Of a DNA stretch of 52,664 nt, positions 1 through 7,357 are shown piece by piece. The notes beneath the pieces are model-generated. The model was not told the DNA's origin. It saw only the letters and a program-made list of their open reading frames with translations, and searched no databases. The stretch covers positions 1-52,664 of IMG/VR virus record IMGVR_UViG_3300003690_000059; one strand, written 5' to 3'. A program made the translations under genes and the position numbers. The first letter of the stretch is position 1, and each line of letters starts with the position of its first letter. The DNA comes from a virus.

Positions 1-99
1 CTCATCGTATTCTGCTCCATTAGCTACGGAGGAGGTGTATTCTCGCTGAGATTCCCCTAATCCAACTAAAGCTACCGATGATCCTTTGAGATCAATCAT
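1..99 (-). CDS. 5' end of a small late gene, cut by the window edge
   Basis: An ATG at 97-99 opens a frame that runs off the left edge after 33 codons. The visible start (MIDLKGSSVALVGLGES) has the hydrophobic-strand plus Gly-x-Gly look of a Rossmann-like N-terminus, but too little is present to name it. An AAGGT lies about 11 nt upstream of the ATG. It directly follows the adaptor gene on the same strand. If the window is circular, the frame continues exactly into 52664 and ends at 52587, giving a 58-residue product, which would be short for a Rossmann protein. Confidence 0.6.
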   Translation of the reverse strand, partial: MIDLKGSSVALVGLGESQREYTSSVANGAEYDE

Positions 100-136
100 A
101 AATTACTATACCTTACACAATAATTTTCATAAAGGT

Positions 137-781
137 TTATTGTACAGGGCGCCTAATACTGTCATAACGATATTCATCCTGAGTTTGCTTACCCTCCCCA
201 AAATTCTTTAAAGTCTGTATTGCCTCTATATATCTATCATTATATTGTTTTAATAAATCTGCTTCCCCCTTCATGAAAGTATAGGCTTCCACCAAGGCGC
301 CATACAGAAGGGCTAACTCCGCATTATCCCCAAGCCAACTAGTTCCATCGCTAGATGATGTAATTGAAGTTGGTCTATAAAAATAATGTAATTCAACGGA
401 ATAATCATCATCTGGTGTTGGAGCTACTAATAAAGTTGCATCATTCCAATCCCCATAATACAAAGGTTCTCCTGTAGTGGCGGGATTTGGCGTATAATCC
501 TGTAAAAAAGTTATATGCTTATACAGAAGAAACTTATTTTCAGAACTTACAACTACACTCAAGGAAAAGGGGGCTAAAAAAGCATCCGGTTTTGCTAAAA
601 ACTTATTTGAAGTAGTTAGGTTTCCAGACACATTCCTACGAAAAACATCAAGCTGGCATTCTTTTAAAATCCGTTCTTCAGAATTTAAAATAAACCTGGA
701 TAATTGATCAGTAAAAGTTGATTCAGTATTATCTGTATACTCCTGAATAGCAGCTTTTAATGTTGTAAAAGTATAAGCCAT
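137..781 (-). CDS. Head-tail adaptor-like protein
   Basis: 214 residues. The helical N-terminus (FTTLKAAIQEYTDNTESTF, residues 5-23) followed by an acidic and aromatic middle (TLLVAPTPDDDYSVELHYFY) resembles the SU10-type phage adaptor family, which docks below the portal and links it to the tail. No catalytic motif is visible, as expected for a structural protein. The stop of the next upstream gene is 2 nt away, so it is translated as part of the late operon that also holds the capsid and the 299-residue adaptor-like gene. The family call is from sequence feel and position; the structural role is fairly safe, the exact ring assignment is inference. Confidence 0.65.
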   Translation of the reverse strand: MAYTFTTLKAAIQEYTDNTESTFTDQLSRFILNSEERILKECQLDVFRRNVSGNLTTSNKFLAKPDAFLAPFSLSVVVSSENKFLLYKHITFLQDYTPNPATTGEPLYYGDWNDATLLVAPTPDDDYSVELHYFYRPTSITSSSDGTSWLGDNAELALLYGALVEAYTFMKGEADLLKQYNDRYIEAIQTLKNFGEGKQTQDEYRYDSIRRPVQ

Positions 782-782
782 A

Positions 783-1283
783 TTAGGCGCTCACTGTCAC
801 AGGACCAGCCGAAGCTGCTGTACCCCCACCTGACACACTTCCTGTAGTAGCGGTGCCACTAGCGGCAGAAAAAGTATACCTATTGTCATCCACTTTAGTA
901 ATTGTATATCCCTCTGATTCTTCTATTGTGCTTGCTGTAAAGCTATCAAAACCAATAAGATTTCTGAAACGAACGATATCATCAGTACTTCTGCCATGAC
1001 CTGCCTCTGTTACAGTTATTACTGCGGAACCTGAAGAACCTGATTTAAAAGCATTTTGTTTTAATAGAACTTCTACTGCGGGTTCTGTTCTATCCGTAGA
1101 AGCATTTTTAAGAGCTTCGGGATCTACTATATTTTTAGCAATATCTAATTGTGGCTGCTTCTCCTCAAATTCTGAGGCAGCAACTCGAGATCCGTTCCAC
1201 TCAATACGCATTTCTCTATATGGAAAAGCTACTCCACTTCTATCGGAAATAAATAGAGCATATTTCCCAGAAGCATATGCCAT
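783..1283 (-). CDS. Virion protein with a Ser/Thr/Gly-rich beta module
   Basis: 166 residues, no recognised enzyme motif. Residues 1-75 look like a compact unit (ALFISDRSGVAFPYREMRIE). The C-terminal half (about 78-166) is a repetitive beta-type module with VITVTEAGHGRSTDD, GYTITKVDDNRYTF and a GSVSGGGTAASAG tail. A closely similar module occurs near residues 100-190 of the nozzle-like protein at 50302-52584, so the two virion proteins share a domain. The position between two adaptor-like genes implies a head-tail connector or neck-decoration role; function is otherwise unknown. Confidence 0.6.
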   Translation of the reverse strand: MAYASGKYALFISDRSGVAFPYREMRIEWNGSRVAASEFEEKQPQLDIAKNIVDPEALKNASTDRTEPAVEVLLKQNAFKSGSSGSAVITVTEAGHGRSTDDIVRFRNLIGFDSFTASTIEESEGYTITKVDDNRYTFSAASGTATTGSVSGGGTAASAGPVTVSA

Positions 1284-1286
1284 TTA

Positions 1287-2186
1287 TTAAACCCTTAAAT
1301 AAGAAGCTGAAGGAACAAAATGTAATGCAACCTTTTCTCTATCTTCAAGTGAAGCATTCATAAATTCTTCATCATAAATTGCTTTTAACATTGGTACCAT
1401 TTGTGGCTTTCTTTTCACAGCAATATAATAAGCCAACCCTGAAGCCAGACAGGGCAAAAATCTAAACGGTACATTTGCATTATTAACCGAAGCATCAATA
1501 TCTTCAATTTTAATGAATCTATAATAAATAATTTGATCTGTGGAATTTTCTGGTGTTGGCCAAATTGTAATAGTTGGTGTTATTTGTCTATTTATGAAAA
1601 ACTTATTTGGCCTAGCTTGCTCAGTTTTTTTAGGAATATGTAAATATTCGGCACGGCCTATTCTTTCAATCTCAATATCCGTACTGTCCCTACGAATAAC
1701 TGCAGATAATACATCAACTGTTGATTGAACATCTACTAAACTAGGGTCTGAGGAAATAGTTGTACTTGCTGAGCTGCTAGAGCCAGTAATAGTTTCAGCA
1801 GCTGTGAACGAACCAGAAGGAACAGTGATGGTAATTGTTGTAGAAGTTGGTTTTGTTATAATTGAGGCCGTTGTTCCACTAGTTCCGCCAGTAATAGTTT
1901 CCCCAACGCTTAAATTTGTAGAAGCTCCTACTGTAGCAGTTATAGTACCAATTGGATATTCAGCTATAGAAGAAGTGCTGGAAAGTTGAGCTAAAGTTTG
2001 AGTAACTTCTTTTATTCTCCAAAGATTTATTCCCCTATTTGCCCAATCTGCTAACATTAAATTCAATGAGCGACGAGCAGTTCGAGCATCGTAACCAGTT
2101 CTTAATTCTAAGCCACACCGTTCAAATGCTTCTTCAATAATTTCTGCAGTATCTATAGTGAAGTCCGTAGACCCTGAGGTAGCCAT
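1287..2186 (-). CDS. Tail tubular protein A/gp4-like head-tail connector
   Basis: 299 residues. The N-terminal helices (AEIIEEAFERCGLELRTGYD, about 13-32, then ARRSLNLMLADWANRGINLW) and the C-terminal part (ITIWPTPENSTDQIIYYRFI, then ASGLAYYIAVKRK) resemble the connector family of T7 gp11 and P22 gp4. Residues about 75-150 are a low-complexity Ser/Thr/Ile/Gly insert with repeated TITG and TTIS patches, likely an added beta domain facing outward. The stop overlaps nothing downstream and the start touches the stop of the next gene at 2186. Role: seals and extends the portal after packaging. Family assignment is inferred from pattern and order. Confidence 0.6.
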   Translation of the reverse strand: MATSGSTDFTIDTAEIIEEAFERCGLELRTGYDARTARRSLNLMLADWANRGINLWRIKEVTQTLAQLSSTSSIAEYPIGTITATVGASTNLSVGETITGGTSGTTASIITKPTSTTITITVPSGSFTAAETITGSSSSASTTISSDPSLVDVQSTVDVLSAVIRRDSTDIEIERIGRAEYLHIPKKTEQARPNKFFINRQITPTITIWPTPENSTDQIIYYRFIKIEDIDASVNNANVPFRFLPCLASGLAYYIAVKRKPQMVPMLKAIYDEEFMNASLEDREKVALHFVPSASYLRV

Positions 2187-2374
2187 TAAGTTACCCTTGT
2201 TTTATAACGATTAAATTTATCTCCTGTGGCAACAACCGTTTTCTGTTGTTTTGCTCTAGGATCTACTCCCATATTTGTTTTAGAAGTTTGTACAGGGCCT
2301 CCCCTATGATAGCGGGAAAGAGATTGATACCGTGAAGACTTCTTTTTAGGCGGTAACTTTATTGATTTCGGCAT
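2186..2374 (-). CDS. Small very basic protein
   Basis: 62 residues with a Lys/Arg-rich N-terminus (MPKSIKLPPKKKSSRY) and further basic and polar residues throughout; no hydrophobic core or transmembrane stretch. AAAGGA lies 8 nt before the ATG. It sits between virion genes in the late operon with 1-2 nt junctions on both sides, so it is very likely expressed. A DNA-contacting or capsid-interior role fits the charge but is only inference. Confidence 0.55.
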   Translation of the reverse strand: MPKSIKLPPKKKSSRYQSLSRYHRGGPVQTSKTNMGVDPRAKQQKTVVATGDKFNRYKTRVT

Positions 2375-2375
2375 A

Positions 2376-2777
2376 CTAGAAATCCTTTATACACTCTACG
2401 ACGATAACATAAACATCTCCACTAGTATGTCCAGTTGTTGTAAACTGAACATCCCCTGTTTTGCCACCACCAGAATAATTTCTTAGTCCATCAAAACTAG
2501 AGAAATCAATAAACCCAGTATCATCTATTTTACAATCCCAAGCTGCAACATCAGTGGAAGCATCCCACAAAATTCGAACAGACATTCCTACTGTTCGCCA
2601 CCAAATTTTATTGATACGAACCGCTGAACAACTTCTGCCTTTATTGGTTGAAGCAAGAGCAGAAACGTCAATTTTAGTTACCGCAGATTCACCTGAGCCA
2701 TCACTAGTATTGGTGAATTGGGCAATATAAAACCGGCTCCCGTCCTCAATGACTGTTGTAGATACCGCATCAGCCAT
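2376..2777 (-). CDS. Conserved-looking virion-operon protein, function unknown
   Basis: 133 residues, predicted mostly beta (FYIAQFTNTSDGSGES, then VQFTTTGHTSGDVYVIVVEC). A strong AGGAGG lies 5 nt before the ATG. A GC-rich hairpin at 2793-2820 precedes it. It lies just downstream of the decoration-like gene in the capsid part of the late operon, so a minor capsid or neck component is the natural guess; I do not recognise the family. Confidence 0.55.
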   Translation of the reverse strand: MADAVSTTVIEDGSRFYIAQFTNTSDGSGESAVTKIDVSALASTNKGRSCSAVRINKIWWRTVGMSVRILWDASTDVAAWDCKIDDTGFIDFSSFDGLRNYSGGGKTGDVQFTTTGHTSGDVYVIVVECIKDF

Positions 2778-2792
2778 AAAAACCTCCTATTA

Positions 2793-2820
2793 GGATGGAG
2801 GGGGCAAAGCCCCCCCATCC
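2793..2820 (-). other. GC-rich hairpin between two late genes
   Basis: An inverted repeat with arms GGATGG and AGGGGGC pairs with GCCCCCC and CATCC around an AAA loop. There is no U-run on the minus-strand side, so it is not a classic intrinsic terminator. It lies just before the AGGAGG of the 133-residue gene and could attenuate or process the capsid-region mRNA. Confidence 0.5.
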
Positions 2821-2832
2821 AATTACTCAAGT

Positions 2833-3348
2833 TTAACTATCCGCGAAAGGAGTTGCGATTGTTCCAGAACCAATTAGAACGCCCTGAACAAGATATTCAT
2901 CATCTTCAATAGCAGTGATTTCAAGATAAGAAAACTTGTCTCCACCCAGCGTTGAGCCATTCATAGAAATTACATCATTCGATGCAGCGGGTATGAAAAC
3001 TTTATAGCTTCCATCAGTAACACCGATAGCTAGAGAACCGAGGAATTTATCGGTGCCATCTGTTTTGATATCAAGATCGGTAGCGTCCGTTCCGATGAAA
3101 AATCTATAAACAGCCCCCATGTGACTATTTACATTTGGATCATCTGGTCCAGCAGCTGAACCCGTAGCATCGTCTTTGATAGTTGGTAGAGTTACTGCGC
3201 CATCAGCATCATTTATTTCCATGATACGACCAGCATGAGCAGCGAATGTAAGGGTTGTTTCAGAAGTAATGTTAATAACTGCGTCTGGTCCCGCTGTTAT
3301 AAATCCGCGCAGTGAGCGTACTGGTCCGGAAAAAGTCGATCGAGCCAT
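2833..3348 (-). CDS. Capsid decoration-like protein
   Basis: 171 residues, beta-rich and without enzyme motifs (TFAAHAGRIMEINDADGAVT; VYRFFIGTDATDL; FSYLEITAIEDDEYLVQGVL). It is the first gene after the major capsid gene, where small beta-sandwich head-decoration proteins are usual. It has its own leader of about 120 nt, holding a terminator-like hairpin (3434-3461) and two interleaved 8-bp stems (3363-3422), and GAAGG sits 9 nt before the ATG. The leader suggests its amount is set separately from the capsid protein. The decoration role is inference from position and composition. Confidence 0.6.
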   Translation of the reverse strand: MARSTFSGPVRSLRGFITAGPDAVINITSETTLTFAAHAGRIMEINDADGAVTLPTIKDDATGSAAGPDDPNVNSHMGAVYRFFIGTDATDLDIKTDGTDKFLGSLAIGVTDGSYKVFIPAASNDVISMNGSTLGGDKFSYLEITAIEDDEYLVQGVLIGSGTIATPFADS

Positions 3349-3362
3349 AATATAGTATCCTT

Positions 3363-3422
3363 CTTACGAAAGGTTTAACCCTAGAGTCTTCGTAAGTGTC
3401 TGCTGGATCAGTCGCTAGGGTT
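3363..3422 (-). promoter_or_regulatory. Predicted H-type RNA pseudoknot in a 5' leader
   Basis: Two perfect 8-bp inverted repeats interleave. On the transcript (minus strand), AACCCTAG (3422-3415) pairs with CTAGGGTT (3384-3377), and CTTACGAA (3396-3389) pairs with TTCGTAAG (3370-3363). Order A-B-A'-B' is the topology of an H-type pseudoknot or of two mutually exclusive hairpins. It ends 14 nt before the ATG of the decoration-like gene, near the GAAGG, so it could control that gene's translation. The pairing is read directly from the sequence; folding and function are inferred. Confidence 0.55.
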
Positions 3423-3433
3423 GTGAATTCCAG

Positions 3434-3461
3434 AAAAGGGGGAGGAGAATTTCTCCCCCCC
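3434..3461 (-). terminator. Intrinsic terminator after the capsid gene
   Basis: On the minus strand GGGGGAG (3459-3453) pairs with CTCCCCC (3444-3438), followed by four U residues from 3437-3434. It sits 9 nt after the capsid stop codon. It is probably leaky, since more virion genes follow; partial termination would keep capsid mRNA in excess. Confidence 0.6.
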
Positions 3462-3469
3462 AATTTTTA

Positions 3470-4378
3470 CTACGCTCCTGGAGACCCGTAAATACCGCGA
3501 GGGTCAGACCATCCAAAACTGTAACGCTCACGGGCTTTATACCGTACATTACCAGTATCGAAATCACCTTCCATTGCCGTACGAATCGGAGTTCTCTGGA
3601 AATGCTTCAATCCATTTGGAGCATCTGTCATTAGAAACCAAGCGTCAGTGTCGGTGAGAAAATGATTCACAGCGTAACCCTGTGGAACCATTCCTATATT
3701 ACGGATAGCATTGATATCATTATCCGCAGTTCCAACACGAAGTTGGGATGAAAGAAGACGATCCACTACGAATTGAAGATTAGCAGGAACAATTAGTTTC
3801 ATACCTTTGAGAGCAACATTGAGTCCTCGCTCATCGACAAAATCGCTAATATCGATGAGTCCGTTTTCAAGAGAAGTCTCATTCAAGTCAGCTGCCGTAG
3901 AGGGTTCATTACGAAATGTATTACCGCTCTGAAGAGTATGAGCAGTAGAACAAAGTTCCAAACCATCGCCGCCAGTGTAAGTGCTATCAAATGCATTATT
4001 CAGCACAGAAGCACCTTTGACTTGTTTAGTATGAGCCATTGAACGCGCAAGCGCCCGCGTATACCGAGAAGAAAGGCGATCATAGAGATTATCTTCAACC
4101 GCTTCTTCAGTGAGAGCAAAAGCAAGAGCAATTGTCTCATTTGTATAACGAGCAGTATAGACTTCTTGTGCACTATCGAAAGTGACAGCAGAACCCTCAC
4201 TTTTGGTAGGTGCAGATCCGAAACCTGCCAACATAACCTCTTCTTCAAATGCACGATCTGAAGATTCAGTTATGAAGATTTCTGCGTGTTCGTTTTCGTA
4301 CCTAGCATACTCAAGGCCAAAGAGAGCATTGAGACCAGGCTCTAGTTCTTTTACGAGTTGTGCTCGTGAAATAGCCAT
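3470..4378 (-). CDS. Major capsid protein (HK97-fold type)
   Basis: 302 residues. The N-terminal helix (LVKELEPGLNALFGLEYARY), the central DGLELCSTAHTLQSGNTFRN loop region, the GLNVALKGMKLIVPANLQF segment and the C-terminal FDTGNVRYKARERYSFGWSD, with a short RGIYGSPGA tail, match the pattern of phage major capsid proteins with the HK97 fold. AGGAGG stands 8 nt before the ATG. It lies downstream of the scaffold gene and is followed by a terminator, the usual arrangement for a highly expressed shell protein. No separate prohead protease is visible in the operon. Confidence 0.85.
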   Translation of the reverse strand: MAISRAQLVKELEPGLNALFGLEYARYENEHAEIFITESSDRAFEEEVMLAGFGSAPTKSEGSAVTFDSAQEVYTARYTNETIALAFALTEEAVEDNLYDRLSSRYTRALARSMAHTKQVKGASVLNNAFDSTYTGGDGLELCSTAHTLQSGNTFRNEPSTAADLNETSLENGLIDISDFVDERGLNVALKGMKLIVPANLQFVVDRLLSSQLRVGTADNDINAIRNIGMVPQGYAVNHFLTDTDAWFLMTDAPNGLKHFQRTPIRTAMEGDFDTGNVRYKARERYSFGWSDPRGIYGSPGA

Positions 4379-4390
4379 TTCTCAATCCTC

Positions 4391-5035
4391 CTATACGCCA
4401 GCTGAATCGGTTGTACCAGCTACAATAGCACCATTCGGACTATTGAAGTGGTTATTCAACCTAACTATAGCACCAACCCCCGCAGCAGAAAAATCATTGT
4501 TTGAGGGGTCTTCTTCCCAACCCATGATACGCAAATTCAGCGTCTTGGTTGCGGCGATTGTACTAATAGCCAAAGCTGCCGAAGACATGCCAGTGGTTGT
4601 GCTACCACTTGTTCCGCTAGAGAAATTTGCATTAGCAAATACCCCAGCTCTGGCAGTCGCTTTACTAGTCCATGAGGCATCCGTTGCAACTACAAAAAGT
4701 TGCATCGGATCATCTGCTACAAATGCTTCCACCGGATGGCTAGTATTTGCACCAGATCCAGGCCAATAGTTACTCCATGTGGGTTTCCCCGTGGTGCTTG
4801 AGACATATTTACAACCCATGAAACTACCAACTATACCAACAGTACCACCCGCCGCAGCACCCACAACGTCAATATATCCTGTAGAAAGAGGAATGACTGG
4901 AGTGCCGAAGTAGATGACATTGCTGTTACCACTAGCAATTTCATATTGCGTATATCCCGAAACACCCATGGAATTGGAATTCTGTCCCACTTTAGCAACA
5001 GGACGAAGCCCAAATGCTCCATTAATGTTCGCCAT
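4391..5035 (-). CDS. Capsid-associated structural protein
   Basis: 214 residues, beginning ANINGAFGLRPVAKVGQNSN, a start common to a group of marine phage head proteins next to the capsid gene. The rest is Gly/Ser/Thr-rich and beta-type. The gene ends 12 nt before the capsid gene start. AAGGAG lies 5 nt before the ATG, directly against a 9-bp hairpin (5047-5069). Probably a head-decoration or vertex protein; this is inference from position and composition. Confidence 0.6.
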   Translation of the reverse strand: MANINGAFGLRPVAKVGQNSNSMGVSGYTQYEIASGNSNVIYFGTPVIPLSTGYIDVVGAAAGGTVGIVGSFMGCKYVSSTTGKPTWSNYWPGSGANTSHPVEAFVADDPMQLFVVATDASWTSKATARAGVFANANFSSGTSGSTTTGMSSAALAISTIAATKTLNLRIMGWEEDPSNNDFSAAGVGAIVRLNNHFNSPNGAIVAGTTDSAGV

Positions 5036-5046
5036 TTAACGCTCCT

Positions 5047-5069
5047 TAGAACTATTTTCCATAGTTCTA
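5047..5069 (-). promoter_or_regulatory. Hairpin abutting a ribosome binding site
   Basis: TAGAACTAT pairs perfectly with ATAGTTCTA around a 5-nt loop. On the mRNA the last base of the stem touches the AAGGAG of the 4391-5035 gene, and the stop codon of the upstream gene lies inside the stem. It could stabilise the 5' end of a processed capsid mRNA or tune initiation. Confidence 0.5.
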
Positions 5070-5528
5070 TTCTCTAGATGTTCCACCAAAAGATACTCTG
5101 CTGCTTCTCTCTCTCGAAATAGGCATAGCAGGATGCTGCTCTCGCATAAGATCATTATCGACGGCTGTCATTTGATCACCCGTTTTTGCTTTAAAATAAT
5201 CTGTGCGAGATTTAGCGACTTCAATGGGAAGTCGAGCCAGTATTAAGCCACCAACTCCAATAACCCCTTCAAACCTACCTTCGTCAATAGTTGCACATTC
5301 AAAATCTGGATATTCGTCAGCCCTGACAGGTTCATATCCTTCTCGAATTCTTTTAGAAACATTAGGTTTATCATCTTTACCTAAAATTTCAGTGCGAATC
5401 CAACGATGAATATACCCATCTGGAGCTGGCGGTGCATCCAATATTGAAGGAGGTCGCCATGATGTGGGTCTTGTAGACTTTTCTCTAGTTGTGGCAGCGC
5501 GAGGTGGTGCTTTGGGGGTATCAGGCAT
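5067..5528 (-). CDS. Conserved-looking head-region protein, function unknown
   Basis: 153 residues from the ATG at 5526-5528, which has AAAGGAAA about 10 nt upstream; a TTG three codons earlier touches that site and is less likely. The N-terminus is Pro/Ala/Arg-rich and disordered-looking; the folded part includes YIHRWIRTEILGKDDKPN, GRFEGVIGVGGLILARLPIE and AKSRTDYFKAKT; the C-terminus is Ser/Arg-rich. It sits between scaffold and capsid genes, where head assembly factors are found. No known domain recognised. Confidence 0.6.
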   Translation of the reverse strand: MPDTPKAPPRAATTREKSTRPTSWRPPSILDAPPAPDGYIHRWIRTEILGKDDKPNVSKRIREGYEPVRADEYPDFECATIDEGRFEGVIGVGGLILARLPIEVAKSRTDYFKAKTGDQMTAVDNDLMREQHPAMPISRERSSRVSFGGTSRE

Positions 5529-6444
5529 GACTTTCAATTTCCTTTACTTGCCTCGCGTATTCTTCGAGGGGCACACCTAATTTATTAGCAATACTGACTT
5601 GGCTAGGTGTGAGTTTTATGGTGTTGCGTCCAGAGTTTTTTGCAGCGCGGTTGGCAGAAGCCACCCTTTGGACTGATTGGCGACCACTGTTTTTCGCTGA
5701 AGATGGAGTCACCTCTACTGCTGCTTCCTCTGAACCAGCAAATTTATGAGGAAACTCTTCACGGATCCTACTATCTATAGTTGAATAGTAGTGATCCGAA
5801 TTTGGGTCCATACCCTGCTCCACTAGTTGTTTGTGAATAGCAAAAGCAGTATATGTCATTGGTTCATCTGCTCCAAACCAAGAATTTCTTCGCGCCCATT
5901 CCTGAGATTTAGGATCAGGGGGCCGAAGTGGCATTGTTTGCATTTGTTGAGGAGCAGCTTTAAAAGCAGGTATTTGATTATTTAAGGTTGCATTTTCAAC
6001 TGAAAGACGAGAAAGGTCTTGCGTTGCACTTACTAATTCTTCAACATCTCCACTTTCATAAGCAGAACTGTACCGTTTTTTCGCTGATTCTAAATCAGTT
6101 GAAACCCGTCCGGCATATTCCTTACCGGCATATTCATTTAACGATTGGTGTTGTTTTTGTAAATTATCATTTTGAGATTTGATACTTCGTGCATAATCTA
6201 AAGCTGCTTGTTCCCGTCTTTCAGATTCACGAAACTTAGCGGTCAGCTTATCAATCCGTTTACGAACTCCTACACTATAGGTTTTTAGTTCTTCTTCGGA
6301 AGGCAGCTCATCAGAATCAACATCAAATTCCGCATTTCTCATAGAATCTTCTACAGAAGATTCCTCATCTTCAGACGATTCCGCAGAAATATCGATCTCT
6401 ACAGAAGATTCTTCTTCTAATTCAATCATATTCTCTTTTGGCAT
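5521..6444 (-). CDS. Capsid scaffolding protein
   Basis: 307 residues. Residues 1-50 are strongly acidic (Glu/Ser/Asp), 55-160 are predicted coiled coil (KRIDKLTAKFRESERREQAA; LESAKKRYSSAYESGDVEEL), and the C-terminus is basic and ends in a short helical region (TPSQVSIANKLGVPLEEYA). This acidic-coiled-basic plan is typical of scaffold proteins that guide procapsid assembly and bind the shell through a basic C-terminal helix. It lies between portal-side genes and the capsid gene, as expected. No protease signature is present. Confidence 0.75.
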   Translation of the reverse strand: MPKENMIELEEESSVEIDISAESSEDEESSVEDSMRNAEFDVDSDELPSEEELKTYSVGVRKRIDKLTAKFRESERREQAALDYARSIKSQNDNLQKQHQSLNEYAGKEYAGRVSTDLESAKKRYSSAYESGDVEELVSATQDLSRLSVENATLNNQIPAFKAAPQQMQTMPLRPPDPKSQEWARRNSWFGADEPMTYTAFAIHKQLVEQGMDPNSDHYYSTIDSRIREEFPHKFAGSEEAAVEVTPSSAKNSGRQSVQRVASANRAAKNSGRNTIKLTPSQVSIANKLGVPLEEYARQVKEIESHA

Positions 6445-6502
6445 GGTTCCTGTTCCCCATGTTTCATGCTAAAATAAACCCACATATTTTAAAAGTAAAG
6501 TA

Positions 6503-6904
6503 TTATGTATGTACTAAATATGTAGGATCATCAATAGTTCCTAAAATTTCATCCTCATTCAATATTCGTAATTCTCCTCCTTCAATTTTTAATCTAGACC
6601 CAGCATATCTGGCAAAAATTACCCAGTCATTCTTTTTACACCAAGCACCATTTGGGTAACGCTCTTTATCAGAATATGCATCTGGGCCAATGGCAAGAAC
6701 ACAACCCACTACAGTAGCTATGCGTTCTCGTTCTAAAACATCATCGGGTATTTCTATCCCACCTTTTGTAGTTGAAGGAGATTCATAAGGCATGATAAGA
6801 AGCCTCCAACCCACAGGGACTGGAAGTTTTTTTGAATCTGTCTCAGTTTTTTCTTTCTCACGCATCTTGATCAAACGCTCTGGGACGTATAACATGGCGG
6901 TCAC
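6503..6904 (-). CDS. Phage GroES-like co-chaperonin
   Basis: A Cpn10/GroES-type fold is visible: VGWRLLIMPYESPSTTKGGI covers the first strand and the mobile loop that binds the chaperonin, followed by IATVVGCVLAIGPDAYSD, KKNDWVIFARYAGSRLKIEG and LRILNEDEILGTI. By analogy with T4 gp31 and related proteins it would work with host GroEL to fold the capsid or another virion protein. The start is probably the GTG at 6902-6904, since AAGGAG ends 6 nt upstream of it and lies directly against the ATG at 6908-6910. It overlaps the upstream gene by about 47 nt. The family call is strong; the client protein is inferred. Confidence 0.85.
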   Translation of the reverse strand: MTAMLYVPERLIKMREKEKTETDSKKLPVPVGWRLLIMPYESPSTTKGGIEIPDDVLERERIATVVGCVLAIGPDAYSDKERYPNGAWCKKNDWVIFARYAGSRLKIEGGELRILNEDEILGTIDDPTYLVHT

Positions 6905-7091
6905 TTTCATCTCCTTTCTTTAAAAATTCTTTTATCTCTTGGTCAACAAGACCTAGAGCCGAAATTTCACCCATTAGATTTCTGTATTGTGCCATATCAG
7001 AAAGTTCATTATTAAGCAAAATCTCGCTTATTTGAGATTCTCTATCTCTAATAACTTTTAGTAGTCTGTCACAAAACCAAAGGTCATCCAT
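6858..7091 (-). CDS. Small helical protein, function unknown
   Basis: 77 residues, charged and predicted helical (LLKVIRDRESQISEILLNNE; LVDQEIKEFLKKGDESD). GGAG lies 7 nt before the ATG, and the start overlaps the previous stop as TAATG, so translation is coupled. Its 3' part overlaps the start of the co-chaperonin gene. No family recognised. Confidence 0.55.
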   Translation of the reverse strand: MDDLWFCDRLLKVIRDRESQISEILLNNELSDMAQYRNLMGEISALGLVDQEIKEFLKKGDESDRHVIRPRAFDQDA

Positions 7092-7306
7092 TAAAGAACT
7101 CCTTCAAATTTCAGACCTTTAGTAGCGGCTCCCCCCCCACGAGCTTTTCTTTTTGAACCGCCTTTGGGTTCAGGGTTGAAAGTTTTTGATTTAACATTTT
7201 CCCCTACTTCCATGGGTTTGGGGGAAAGAACACGCATACCATCAACTGTAAATCTTTCAGTTTGGTAAATTATAGGTACTGCACTTACTTGCTTAATATC
7301 AGACAT
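7091..7306 (-). CDS. Small protein with basic C-terminus
   Basis: 71 residues from the ATG at 7304-7306, chosen because AAAAGGAGG ends 4 nt upstream; an in-frame ATG 17 codons earlier has no ribosome binding site. The N-terminal half looks beta (VSAVPIIYQTERFTVDGMRV); the C-terminal half is basic and Gly-rich (PKGGSKRKARGGGAATKGLK), suggesting nucleic-acid contact. It lies between the holin and co-chaperonin genes. Function unknown. Confidence 0.55.
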   Translation of the reverse strand: MSDIKQVSAVPIIYQTERFTVDGMRVLSPKPMEVGENVKSKTFNPEPKGGSKRKARGGGAATKGLKFEGVL

Positions 7307-7357
7307 CCGACCTCCTTTTGCACTTACAACCAGTGCATTTACATGGGTTACATCCAC

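Noticed and set aside
4000-4254. 84-codon minus-strand frame inside the capsid gene
   Set aside because: Fully enclosed in the major capsid gene in another frame, with low-complexity Leu/Lys composition and no start signal.
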